Assembly (NCBI GenBank): GCA_013365325.1
Contig: JABVXV010000290.1
Location: 1 to 64,000 of the forward strand
Reading direction: 5' to 3'
Source of the DNA: Dipetalonema caudispina
Taxonomy: Eukaryota > Nematoda > Chromadorea > Rhabditida > Onchocercidae
DNA: 64,000 nucleotides
Under the pieces are notes generated by a model that saw nothing but the letters and a program-made list of their open reading frames with translations, had not been told where the DNA came from and ran no database searches. Every line of letters begins with the position of its first letter. The first letter of the stretch is position 1. The translations under genes were made by a program, and so were the position numbers. Shown here one piece after another: positions 53,818 to 64,000 of the stretch.

Positions 53818-55379
53818 CGGACCTGTTCAAAAATGAGGAAAAGAAGAAAATAAAGGGAGAATATTACACTTCTTACATTTTACTTTACCGCATTACACTT
53901 CGCTAAAGTAAATGAGAGTGAGTTTGCAACAAACGGATTGCATTCTCTCTTTTTTGTGGAACTTTGCTACAATGATTCATATTTGTTTATTTTCACTTCT
54001 ATTCCCTTCTTCATAAATACCTAAGGGATCTCTGTTCGTCTGGATTGTTAAGACTAATAAAGTTGACAAATTATAATTCGCTAATTTTTTCTGAAGTTTC
54101 TCTATAAAATGACCAGCTGTTAATGGAATTGGCATAAAACTTCCGGTTGAATCATTTTCTATGTTGATTTAAATTACTTTATTTTTGATTCATATTACCT
54201 CCCATCAAGCTAAACATCATTCCTAGCTACATACGGTTTTCAAGTTAACAAAAAAGGTATACTGTTTTGATCTAGCAGTTCCTAGTGTAGAGAGCCGCTA
54301 GTGCTTCTGTACGAAGCCAACAATTGAGTAAAAGTGAAAGAGAAGGAAACAGGAAAAAGAGGAATGATATATTGCAGGAAGATTTCCTGAAAGGGTCAGT
54401 AAGGACAGCGGTTGACCTTTGCCGATGACTTTACTCAGTCTTTCCATTGATGACTATCAAATTTAAAAGCATGGAATAGATGGTAAAACACCTTCAAATT
54501 GAAATTTAGCATCAAACTTCTGCAAAATGGTTGATACGAGAATTAAGCAACAAGTGCATGTTGAAACCCATTTCATTTTAGAGAAATTTTTTCGGATTTA
54601 AACGTAAGATTACATTTTGAGAAACTTTGCTCACTTTTTTATCCAAAAAGGAGCAAACTGCCGTGCTAATCTTTTGGGAAAAATTTAGGCTCAGTAGCAA
54701 TCATCTTCAATTTTCAATTAATTGGTATATGATATTTATGAAAATTTGCGAGCATGGAATAGCGCGTTGATCAAATGAGTCAAGTGATGGATGAGAAAAT
54801 CAAGTTGGAATCCTCCTACTCACACTATAACTCGATCAGATCAACGTGAGTAGTTGTGATATTGTGATATATATGTGATCAGGAATGATCGCGCTGCCTT
54901 ATTAGCACCGTTATCACTTTAGCTTCTCGATTCAGGCTTAACTTCTTGCAATCCTAAAACGTTTATAGTGTATTTCTTCTTCTCTGCAAATAAAATTAAA
55001 TAAAAATATATTTCCTTGCCATTTTAATTCAGAAATTTCTACGAATTTCCCAACTTTTGCGAATTATTCTGACTTTCACCAGGAAAAAAAATTAGTCATT
55101 GTTGCTAAAAATAATTAATTTTGCTCGCATTTAAGTATTTGTTTGCTTTTTCCGGTGATGATTACTACTGACATTTCCAACAATAACTTGAGACAAGTTT
55201 GGCTGATTAATTAAGGACTTGGTACTTCCTAATCAAGTAAATATATCGCCACAAAAGAGATATATTCTCTGCTGCAAGTGGAGGCACTGATACCTGTTGG
55301 GAATGAACAGGGATACTTGGCTGTTTATCAATATGAGTAAATTAGCAGTTATCATTCCATCATTTGCTTATCACTATGA

Positions 55380-58300
55380 TCAGAAATCAATGCCGCATTG
55401 CCGTGTTATATTCATCGTTTGATATCGTTGATAAAGAACAGTTGAGGGAGCGAAGCGATGCAAGAATGTGAAGACAATATAAAGCAGACTAATACCGAGA
55501 AGGTCACCGACGGACGTCAATACCGGCACCGAACTGTTATCTGGATCTATCCGGAGGCACCACAAACCATAAACTACCACTTGACATAAATAAAACAATA
55601 GTAAGCCCTAAAAACTGTAAAGATAAGCCCCATATGCATAATTTATTAGATCAAATTATTTCGAAATAATCATCTCAACTAGACTTGGTTCAAGTTAAAA
55701 TTAAATTGAAATCAACTATTACTACTTTAGAATAGAACTATACATTTTCATCAGTTTATCTAAATCATCAACTAATTCATTGACTGAATGATTTATAATG
55801 ATGTCTCGAAATTCATGGGAGTTTGTTACTTGTACAAAAGCAGCCACAACATATGTTCCAACAAAAATCCAACTGAAGCCAACATTTTTGGCTGTGAAAA
55901 TAACCACAATGACAAACAAAAAATTGTACGGGATTGCTGTTATTAACAGAAGAAATGCTACTTTGGAGTCCAAATCTGAAATCAATAGCATAATTGTTGT
56001 GTCGTGAATTGTTGTAAAATCCTACAAACAATGATATTTATTATTATTTGCAAGGCAGTTAATTTTTTGTATTATCAATCCTTTCTGATTTGTATTGAGT
56101 CACATTCTCGAATGCTTTTTCCTTCTCACTTTATGTTACTTTTTCCCGATAATGGCTTATTGCTTGTTGTTTGTTCCATATTATTTTAGACCAAGGAATT
56201 GATCATAGGAAGCAAATTTGAATGATTTTTTATTTGTATTCAAAATTGATTGTAAACATTGGCGTGACTCGTAATATCACTAAAACATTTAACTTTCTCA
56301 GTAATAATAAATGGATCCTTATGAGTCATGAAGTTTTACGGAGAAGATGAAAACCTTGGAGGTGAAGAGCACAATGATCGATCAACAGATCTTAACAATC
56401 ATCAATTAGAGCAATCGCCCAAATGATCCTCTTGTAACTACACAAGAAGTTGTTGAACAAATTAATATCAGTCGTATTACTATCGTTTAGCATTTCAAGC
56501 AAATTGGAATGAGTGGATATCTCTTGGACTAACCGACATCAAAAAATTGTTTGGGAGTTCATTTTAGGCAACAACCATACCATTTATTGATTGGACTATG
56601 ACGTGCGACTAAAAGTGGATTTCATACGACAGCTACTGATAACTATAGCAGTGATTAGATGGAAATTGGAAAAGCTCTGAAGAATTCACAAAATTGAACT
56701 TGTACGGAGGGTGTCATGGGAACTGTTTGATGGTTTGGCATTTTCATCATAAAAAATATGTTGACTGTTACGATTTCATTTTGATCAACAGCGCTCTGTT
56801 TAAGTCTGATTTGAAATTCACGGTTCAAAGTATTCTTTTAGCAACCTAATATTTTGGTAATATTTAAAAATATAATAGCATCATTGAAGAAATTATTTTA
56901 TAAACATCCGATACTCTCCCAAATATTTTGATAAAGAGTTAAAAAAATTGTTATGGACACTCTTGCTTCCATCCTGATGTTCTTCTCTTTCTCCACTGAG
57001 AAGTCCTTTAATGGAAGACACTATATCACCGATTCTCACATGTTATCTTGGAATTTGGCAGCTTCAATTCCCACAAAGTTACTTTGCAGCATTCCTGCCG
57101 AAGAAGGTACCATGAGCAGAGAATCCTTTCTCGCCTGCTACTCTCATTGAGTACTTCCCGAAGTTTTGGGCTGTTGATCAGATAAATCAGTGTACCACAG
57201 ACGGAAAAGTAAGTGCTTACGACGTAAACAGAAGAAACGTAATGGATTCAAGAAAGTCCAAATAGTTGTGCCAGCTGGAAGTCTGCCGAGCGAATATTCT
57301 GATAGATGTAACGTTGTAGCAAGACGACTAGACTGTACACTTACTCGGTTACCAGCAAGTCCTATAAATTGATCAAATTCTCTCAGAGAGATAAGTTTGG
57401 CTAGGAGGAAGCAGCAGAAATAAGAAGTTGCGAAAATAGCCAAGCTCTTAGATAATCAAAGATGTATGCTTCATTCAGGTTAATGTCATTGTGAGATGAA
57501 ATGATTGAGCTCTTTCTCTTTGACCCTTTTTTAGCTGAAATCTATGAATAAAAATTTGCAAGCAATGAATGAGAAGGTGACTTTTTGCTTTAAAATGATT
57601 CCTAAATGATTCAGAACTGTACCTGCAATAAGTGGATGAAGTGCAGCAATGCCAGGAAAAACAACAATCGCTGATTGAAGCAGTAAGCCACTGCAGCTGA
57701 AATCTGAAACAGTATAGACTACTGGCACTTCGAAGCTAGCAGCATCTGTAAGCTCTCAAAAGTAGATGAAGCTTAAGCTAATTCAAAAATTTGTCTTAAC
57801 TTTAAACAGAATACAAGAATAAATCTTTCGCAAAGAATAGAAATTTGCAAAGTCCGAGAGCAATGGCTGATAACAAAATTTCAGATAATTTTCACTATCT
57901 TTAGAATATTTTTTTGAAAAAATTTTAGTCACAAACACTGACCATCCGACAATGATAGCTGCTGTAACAGCAAACCAACCGTCCCTCAGAACAGGCCTCG
58001 TAAGTGGTTCCTTCACAGCATAATAAGTGAGAAATGGTGTTATACCAAGTAAAAATATCACCACTGCAATGTTGAGGATGTATAATTTGTGGATGTACAT
58101 GTAAACCATTAACATTCCTATGCCAATCTGAAAGGTCATAGGATTATTTTGATAATGGCCTAATAGTATATGAGGTTTAAATGTTGTAGTGACTAACTCC
58201 TTATTTACTTTATAAAGCATTTTAGACAGTTTTAACGTAATGCAGTAATCCATTAGAAAATAAAATAATACAGCAAACGAAATTCATTAAATTTCGGATC

Positions 58301-60044
58301 AGTTCCTACTTCTTTTAGTAACTACTTAATTGTTATTATAATGTCGGTATTCATTTAAGGGTTGTATAATTGACTAAAAAAATTCAGACACTTGAAAAAC
58401 GATTTAAGAAAACTTATTCGAAATGTAAATTCATAAAACCTAGAACTCTCTTCAGTCAAAATACCAGTTGTTTAGATCGTTTTTGTTCTCCACTAAGAAC
58501 AATCAGAGGAAAATTTACCAACATAATTAATGTGATAAAGTCGCTGAGGGTTGCCGTTAGTGGCGCAGCAATGTTATCGGGATCAACACCATACCGACGG
58601 GCAGAAACAACGATAGCTATCATCACGAAGCCAACAACAAGAGAGGATAATGTTGCCGTGTAAATACCGCTTGAAAGTACCATTACTGCATGAGATTGCT
58701 TGAACTACAAAGTTGAATTAATGACACCCATGAAATCACTCAATCTGGACGACAAAAGAAATGTCAAAGTATTAAGTCACGTTCTCTATTCATTTTCTCA
58801 ATGTAAAGTAATTTAGGTAGAAAAGAATTGAATATGTCAGCTCGCTAGATCAAATGAATCATCCCAATGATTTTATGCGGATTTATTCTGGACGTCATTT
58901 TTCAGGCTTTTTTTTTTCCCAGTCTCGCAGTGAGCAAATTTCCCGGCACTCGTTCATGCTACTGTTAAATATAATTAATTGTAGGCAATCCAAGATGACA
59001 CAATACAAATTCACATAGACTGAGATGATTAACGAACATCGCAATTGATTAAACTAATTGTACTGCTCAATAAAGCCGCAAAAAATGATAAAACGATTGC
59101 TTGCAATTCGATAAGACATAAATTAAATCGAGCAATAAAAAAAATCTCGTCCGCTTTATTCGTTTGACCTGCGTTGCTCTAAAACTAATTCGATCTAATT
59201 TTTCTGATTTCAGAGAAAATTTCAAGAAAATAATTCATTTTCGGCTATCTTCTCTGAATTTCTTATTTTAATAGAATATTTGTACTTATCCGGTATCAAT
59301 AAAGCATCCTCACTGAAAAGTATGTAAGCAAACCAGGGTGCAGAATCGTGATGCATATGTTACTTCAAGATTGCCTTTCAAGCCAAGCAAAGCTGGTACC
59401 AGGATAAATGTTTCAGGTACATATAAAAAAAACCACCAATTTTGCGCTCGTTCAAAAAATAGCCCAGTACAAATTTGTCCCAATCCAGCAACAAAGAACG
59501 GCAACAATGTCTAGAAGTTTTCTTCTTCGTAATTTCCAAACGTTTCAAAAATTCGAACACAAATATTATTACATTTTAGCGTCTTTTCATATCAAAATAT
59601 TAAGCTCTGGCTTTCGATGCTCGCCTCTGTAATCTCCGTAATCACCGTAAATGCGTCATTCTGATGGAAGGACAGATTCCAAAATACTAGATCATTCTCC
59701 CTGTTATAAAAATCAATGACTTACTTGTCTTAAAACGTTGACCAATACTGCCTTTTCTTTTTCTCCACCTAAATTTTGAAATTAATCAAAGCAAGTACAT
59801 TTTCAAGACTAAAGTTTTCTAACTGCTTAATTTTCCACTATTCGACATATATTATCATGAAAATCCCGCACGACTCCATCCGGTGTATTCTCGCACGGTC
59901 GATATAAATGCTTAAGTGGGACATTTCTTGTAAAATATTTCAAAAGCAGCAAATTTTTGAACCTCGTGTAACCCCCTGCAGAGGATCAGATGTAGAAACT
60001 ATTGATTCAGACAGTACTGATTGCGATCGTTGCATTTCTGTCAT
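55380..60044 (-). CDS. slc41: SLC41 (MgtE-like) magnesium transporter
   Basis: Ten in-phase exons: 60044-59963, 59768-59725, 59510-59334, 59178-59038, 58704-58519, 58127-57943, 57696-57623, 57361-57221, 55975-55830, 55607-55380; about 467 residues. SLC41 proteins carry Mg2+ through two MgtE-type membrane repeats. First repeat: LLPFFVAGLGQICTG, ETFILVPALLGLKGNLEVTY, ELQAIVLSFFAALL, RYGVDPDNIAAPLTATLSDF. Second repeat: FPGIAALHPLIAGLAGNRVS, VQSSRLATTLH, then RIDPDNSSVPVLTSVGDLLG. The paired DPDN motifs with following Pro and Asp are the family signature. The N-terminus is short, Ser-rich and hydrophilic, starting MTEMQRSQSV, 20 bases after an SL-type acceptor (AG at 60066-60065, minus strand). 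The intron 57220-55976 is unusually long and contains a mariner relic. Human SLC41A1 has 513 residues; the difference is mostly N-terminal. Confidence 0.93.
56343..56850 (+). mobile_element. Degenerate mariner-like transposase relic
   Basis: Plus-strand reading in three frames recovers the order of a mariner transposase: a NDRSTDLNNHQL segment (56380-56415), then DPLVTTQEVVEQINISRITI and HFKQIG (56425-56508), which is the N-terminal helix-turn-helix region, and MTCD-stop-KWISYD (56599-56630) matching the TGDEKW box with the first catalytic Asp, followed by a VMGTV piece (56715). Breaks include TGA 56424-56426, TAG 56488-56490, TAA 56530-56532, and at least two frame changes; the middle of the gene is shortened. 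It sits inside an intron of the minus-strand SLC41 gene. I could not locate terminal inverted repeats. It is dead and probably old. Confidence 0.65.
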
Positions 60045-60064
60045 CGGTGATCCTTCTTTCTTCA

Positions 60065-63000
60065 CTAAAATTTTGAACGACTTAATCGGCAAAATGTTGA
60101 CAGATGCTTTCATTAGCTTGTACACCGTATCTTGCACGGAAGTGTAATATATTAATTGCAAGTTACTCCGAAACAAGAAAAGGAACCACTACAAAGGCTC
60201 ATAATTAGTAGACAACTGTAAATCAACCAATCAACTGATCTAATAAGTCGAAAAATGAGTTAGTTATCTCACAACATTCGTTTTTAGATGAATCCAGCGT
60301 GACATTTTGCATATACCCGTGCTTCAAAAGCTTTTACTTCATGGTTTCAGCGAGATATAGACCTGGAATCTTTTAAGAAAAGGGATATTGAGGAAGAGTA
60401 ATATTCAGATTAATGTAACCTTAAAAGTTGTAATTCACTGATAACATTCCTTTTTAAATTTCCAATGTTTTTTATCTTCTCCATATTCCCAACCTCATGC
60501 CTCGATCTTGGTTTAATGATTTCAATAGCACTTGCTCTAAAATGACATCAAAATTGTGGTTAGTGTTAGGAAGTTTCATTTCGATAATATTACCTATCAG
60601 TTTCATTTTTATTTTCACTGCGGAATATACCAAATATAAAATGAAAACTTCGGAGTTCTTACTTCTTGAAGAAAAATTTGGGATAATCTCTAAAATAGGA
60701 AATATTTCATTTTGCAAAAAATAATTCTTAAAATTCATGATTTGTAGAAAAGTTCTTCTGATTTTGCATGTTGAATCTTTTATCACTCTTTTTTTATCGC
60801 CAGTTCTTTATTTCTATCTCCGTCGAGACTAATTATTAGTAGACAGAAATAATTTCATTAGAAGTCCTTGTATGTTGTCCTTCACAGCACTTTATGTTGC
60901 TTAAACTTTTTCAGGTTCTTTGAATTCCTATTAGATTCTTTTGCACTTATACAGGCCCACAAGCTGGGGACAAAAAGTGAATGATTTGAACCCAAAGAGT
61001 GTTAAAACTTCTATTTCTTCAATTTCTAATATTTTATGTCGAGACCATTCAAACGAGTTCAGTATTTATTCGTTTTCGCAAAAACCTCATTTTAAATTAA
61101 ATTTAGCTCATCTCAAACTTCAATTCATTTTTATATCAAATTTAGTTTCTTATAGCATTATTGCTATCATTTCTACTATCCATTCGTAATCATTATTGTT
61201 AATAATTGCAAGCAACGATGCAAATCATTTGCAGAGTTTTATTGACAATGGATAGTTAAGTTATTCTTTTGTTGTTCACATGAAAAACATTATTGTTGTT
61301 GACTTCAACGTATTTCAATATATTTTCAGCCTTTCGAAAACGTAAATCTCAGAAAAGCCATTTTAGCAGCGTTGTTGTAAAAAGTTTGGAATTGTTGGAA
61401 GTTGCGAAATCCTTCGCCAAATTTTTCCTTCAGCAAAAGTAATTTCTTCTTTTTTAACACAAATACAGTTTCTCTTCACGGAAAGGACTTAATTAGAACA
61501 ACCTGTTAATGAAGAACTGAAAAGCAGAGAAATATAAAAGAAAATGTGGAGCAGGAAAAGAAAGAGAAAACATACATACTATTAGCATTGTTGGAATTAT
61601 TTAATTGCCAATACCTGCACAGTGCAGTTTTGATTGAAGATTGGTAATTTTGCTATCTGAAATTAAATAATTCGTGGAATGTAAAGACACACTTACGAGT
61701 AAAATTATTAATTTTCGAATAATAGTTCCCTGTTTGCACATCACGCCTCGGTGTATGTAGTTGACGCTTGCTGCATCTTGCAAAGTTCACCATCATTCTT
61801 TGCATGCGTGTAGATTATAAATTACATATACCCTCTCTTCGACTTCCATAAACCTGTCTACTGAATTTTGATGCAATAGTTAAATGGTTGGCTGATACAT
61901 ATTTCAAATTGAAATTTAGTTTTGATTTAATCATCTGTTGCGTGTACTTTGCTCGTTTGCATGCATAAAACTTGATCTGTGCAAACCAAAGACTGCCTTC
62001 CTTAACTTCCATGCATTGTGATTGGTTGATCACATATTATGGGTGCGAACATTCCTAACAGTAAGATCAAAGAATGATTTAAACAAACAAAGTGATTTTG
62101 CCGAATTTTGGCCAATGTCGCGAAATTCGAATTTAGGTAGCGAAAATTGAGATAATACATGTCTAAATAATCGAAGTAATTTGTGACCAATTCGTCTTAT
62201 AAATTGTTTAACATAAATCATTTAGCGTATTATCATCCTTCGCTTAATATAGAATTGCTACACAATGTGCTTTTGTTGTCCATGCTTAAGACATGATTGT
62301 AATAGAACGTGCTTAGTTATCCATGCTTACGACAGGGTTGCAACAGTATGCTTCTTTTAATACTGCTCCTACTCCATATATATATATATATATATATATC
62401 GGTCAGAGGGGGCATTTAGATAAGTGGCACTTCCAAAAAGAGTCACTTCCTCATTAAGCCTCTTTTCCTAGCTTAACACACACCTCCAAGTCATATTGCA
62501 AAGTTTGCTGGTATTACTTCCTTTAAAATCTATACTCAACATATTCAACTACTTGTTTGTGACATACGATCAAGAGGACTTCACCGTCTTCAACAAAAAT
62601 ACAAATTTCTTCTACCACAAAAAAATCACAACAGCGAGATAAGGTTTGCTGGCATGTCAACGACAGATAACTACTTCTTTATCATAATTTGACTCCAGTT
62701 TTTATTTCTATCTGCTGAAATAGTGCAGAAATTTGTACTGCAAGCCTTTCGCATAGGAGAATTCAAATTTGCATGCATATGATCCTTGTCATGTTTTGTT
62801 GCATGCATCTTTCCTAACTATTTTCTCACATTTTTCTATAATAATGAAAATAAAAGAGAAGAAAAAAGTAAGTTTAATGGATTCAAGAACATTACAAAAT
62901 TTTTCTTATTCATATTAGATTGACTAGCAGTCATTACAATGGATGTTTTTTTTCAGCAAATTATTGTTGTCTCGGTCATAATTTTCTTCACTATGGACTA

Positions 63001-64000
63001 TTGTGGTACTTCCTTTGATATTTGTAAATTATATTCATTAATTCGAATTATACATATTCATTAGAATAATCAAGATCCGAATTTTCAACTTAACTTAGCT
63101 CTTGTTTTAAATCATCTTTATGTACATGGTAGTTTTGAAACTTTAATTTACTTGGTGCAGTATTTATTGATTGCAGTAGCTTGAACATATTGACCTGGCA
63201 GAATTTTTATTGAAACTGATTTCTTGATGGCAATAAGCATCGTAATAGCATTGTAATTATTTATTATGAAATTATCGCCATAGTGTTCAATAAAAGAATT
63301 TTTGAAAGTCGAACGTTCAAAAATGAACCAAAAAAGGACATTAGCAGTAATATTTGTCTAAAGAGATAAATTAGGCAAATTTCGACTTGCGAAACAAATT
63401 AATCCATACAACAATGATATCAGTTGATAGCTTATGCTAACGAGAAAATAGATTGCTTTTTCATGCAGCGAAAAAATCCTTATCAGGAAATATGAAACTC
63501 TCATTTGTCCTTATCCCATGTTCTTCATTCTTTTCTTGAATAAGCTTCTATAAAGTTAACATGTTTGATATGCCTAAAAATCAATTAAAAAACAAATGAA
63601 TCATTTGCGGTTATTATGCAGCCTTAAATATTATGAAAAGGATTAACTATTGCTTTTATTATTTCGTTTTCCATAAAAATTGTGCACTGAACTTTTTAGC
63701 AGACTATTTACGCGAGGAAAGTATCATTGCCGAGCAGAGAATTTGCCGTTTGTAATGTCCGATTCATTTTGTGCCGTTATCATTATGCTTACATATTTCA
63801 ACCATTTTGTTCAAAATTTTTTTATAAATTTTTTTTATTCTCTTCATACAACTTAACTCTGTATTATTTTGTTAAAACTCTTCTTTGTAAGCAGTCTAAT
63901 CAGTAGTAGATATTTTTGATTAATTTTGATACCTTTTCTTTCAATTTTTTTGTCTCTCTATGTATACAGAATGTATTTCGAATACCTATTAAGAGCTATG
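60065..64000. other. Intergenic, no supported gene
   Basis: About 3.9 kb beyond the SLC41 start. A minus-strand segment 61783-61695 ends at a strong GTAAGT donor and could be an exon, but no partner was found. The rest is A+T-rich with a TA repeat near 62376-62399. The window ends without entering a recognisable gene. Confidence 0.5.

Larger units (their letters stand above)
46948..55379. other. Gene-poor region upstream of the Rh gene
   Basis: About 8.4 kb with no supported gene. It holds TA and GT microsatellites, pyrimidine-rich patches (47750-48000, 48310-48350) and several isolated open frames. The best of these are 51898-52161 (minus, 87 codons) and a short basic frame at 49758-49806 (plus), but neither can be linked to other exons. 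Part of this stretch may carry the Rh promoter or unrecognised single-exon genes. Confidence 0.45.

Noticed and set aside
54818..54853. Inverted repeat CTACTCAC / GTGAGTAG
   Set aside because: Eight-base arms with a 20-base loop are expected by chance in a window of this size; no T run or other signal accompanies it.
59038..59334. Apparent loss of a transmembrane segment in the first SLC41 repeat
   Set aside because: A further in-phase exon (59178-59038, with ELQAIVLSFFAALL) was found, which restores the full repeat.

Overview
The window is eukaryotic and strongly A+T-rich. Its genes are broken into many short exons separated by introns of roughly 100-700 bases (a few longer), full of homopolymer runs and microsatellites. 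The proteins point to a nematode, most likely a spirurid/filarial type: a phytochelatin synthase very close in motif content to the worm enzyme, a worm-style cuticle collagen (decayed), a worm-like Rh protein, and several CDS starts lying 6-22 bases after a 3' splice-site consensus, as expected for spliced-leader trans-splicing. The species cannot be named from the sequence alone. I saw no rRNA, convincing tRNA, CRISPR array or bacterial block.

Layout. 5147-710 (-): KLHDC3-type kelch protein, complete. 15872-9165 (-): haspin histone H3 kinase, complete C-terminal kinase and a long N-terminal part whose first exon I could not find. 17204-23855 (+): ERMP1/FXNA M28 metallopeptidase of the ER, 18 exons. 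26229-29580 (+): STARD7 lipid-transfer protein. 32250-35059 or 35456 (+): phytochelatin synthase. 37473-35570 (-): a decaying cuticle collagen. 38802-40073 (+): an unrecognised small gene. 46947-40341 (-): Rh-family ammonium channel. 46948-55379: a gene-poor stretch. 60044-55380 (-): SLC41/MgtE-type magnesium transporter carrying a dead mariner relic in one intron. 60065-64000: nothing convincing.

Exon boundaries were placed by hand from GT/AG sites, continuity of reading phase and similarity to known families recalled from general knowledge; for most genes every junction is in phase. The genes do not form an obvious operon or pathway: haspin and ERMP1 are head to head, ERMP1, STARD7 and phytochelatin synthase run in tandem but 2-3 kb apart, and the rest are interspersed. 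Several products handle metals or ions (phytochelatin synthase, zinc peptidase ERMP1, SLC41, Rh), but nothing in the sequence shows this to be more than coincidence.

No wholly new system stands out. The most worthwhile items are the phytochelatin synthase with an uncertain, short C-terminus, the collagen locus with glycine codons eroding in register, the small unrecognised gene at 38802, and the internal stop-ridden mariner copy.
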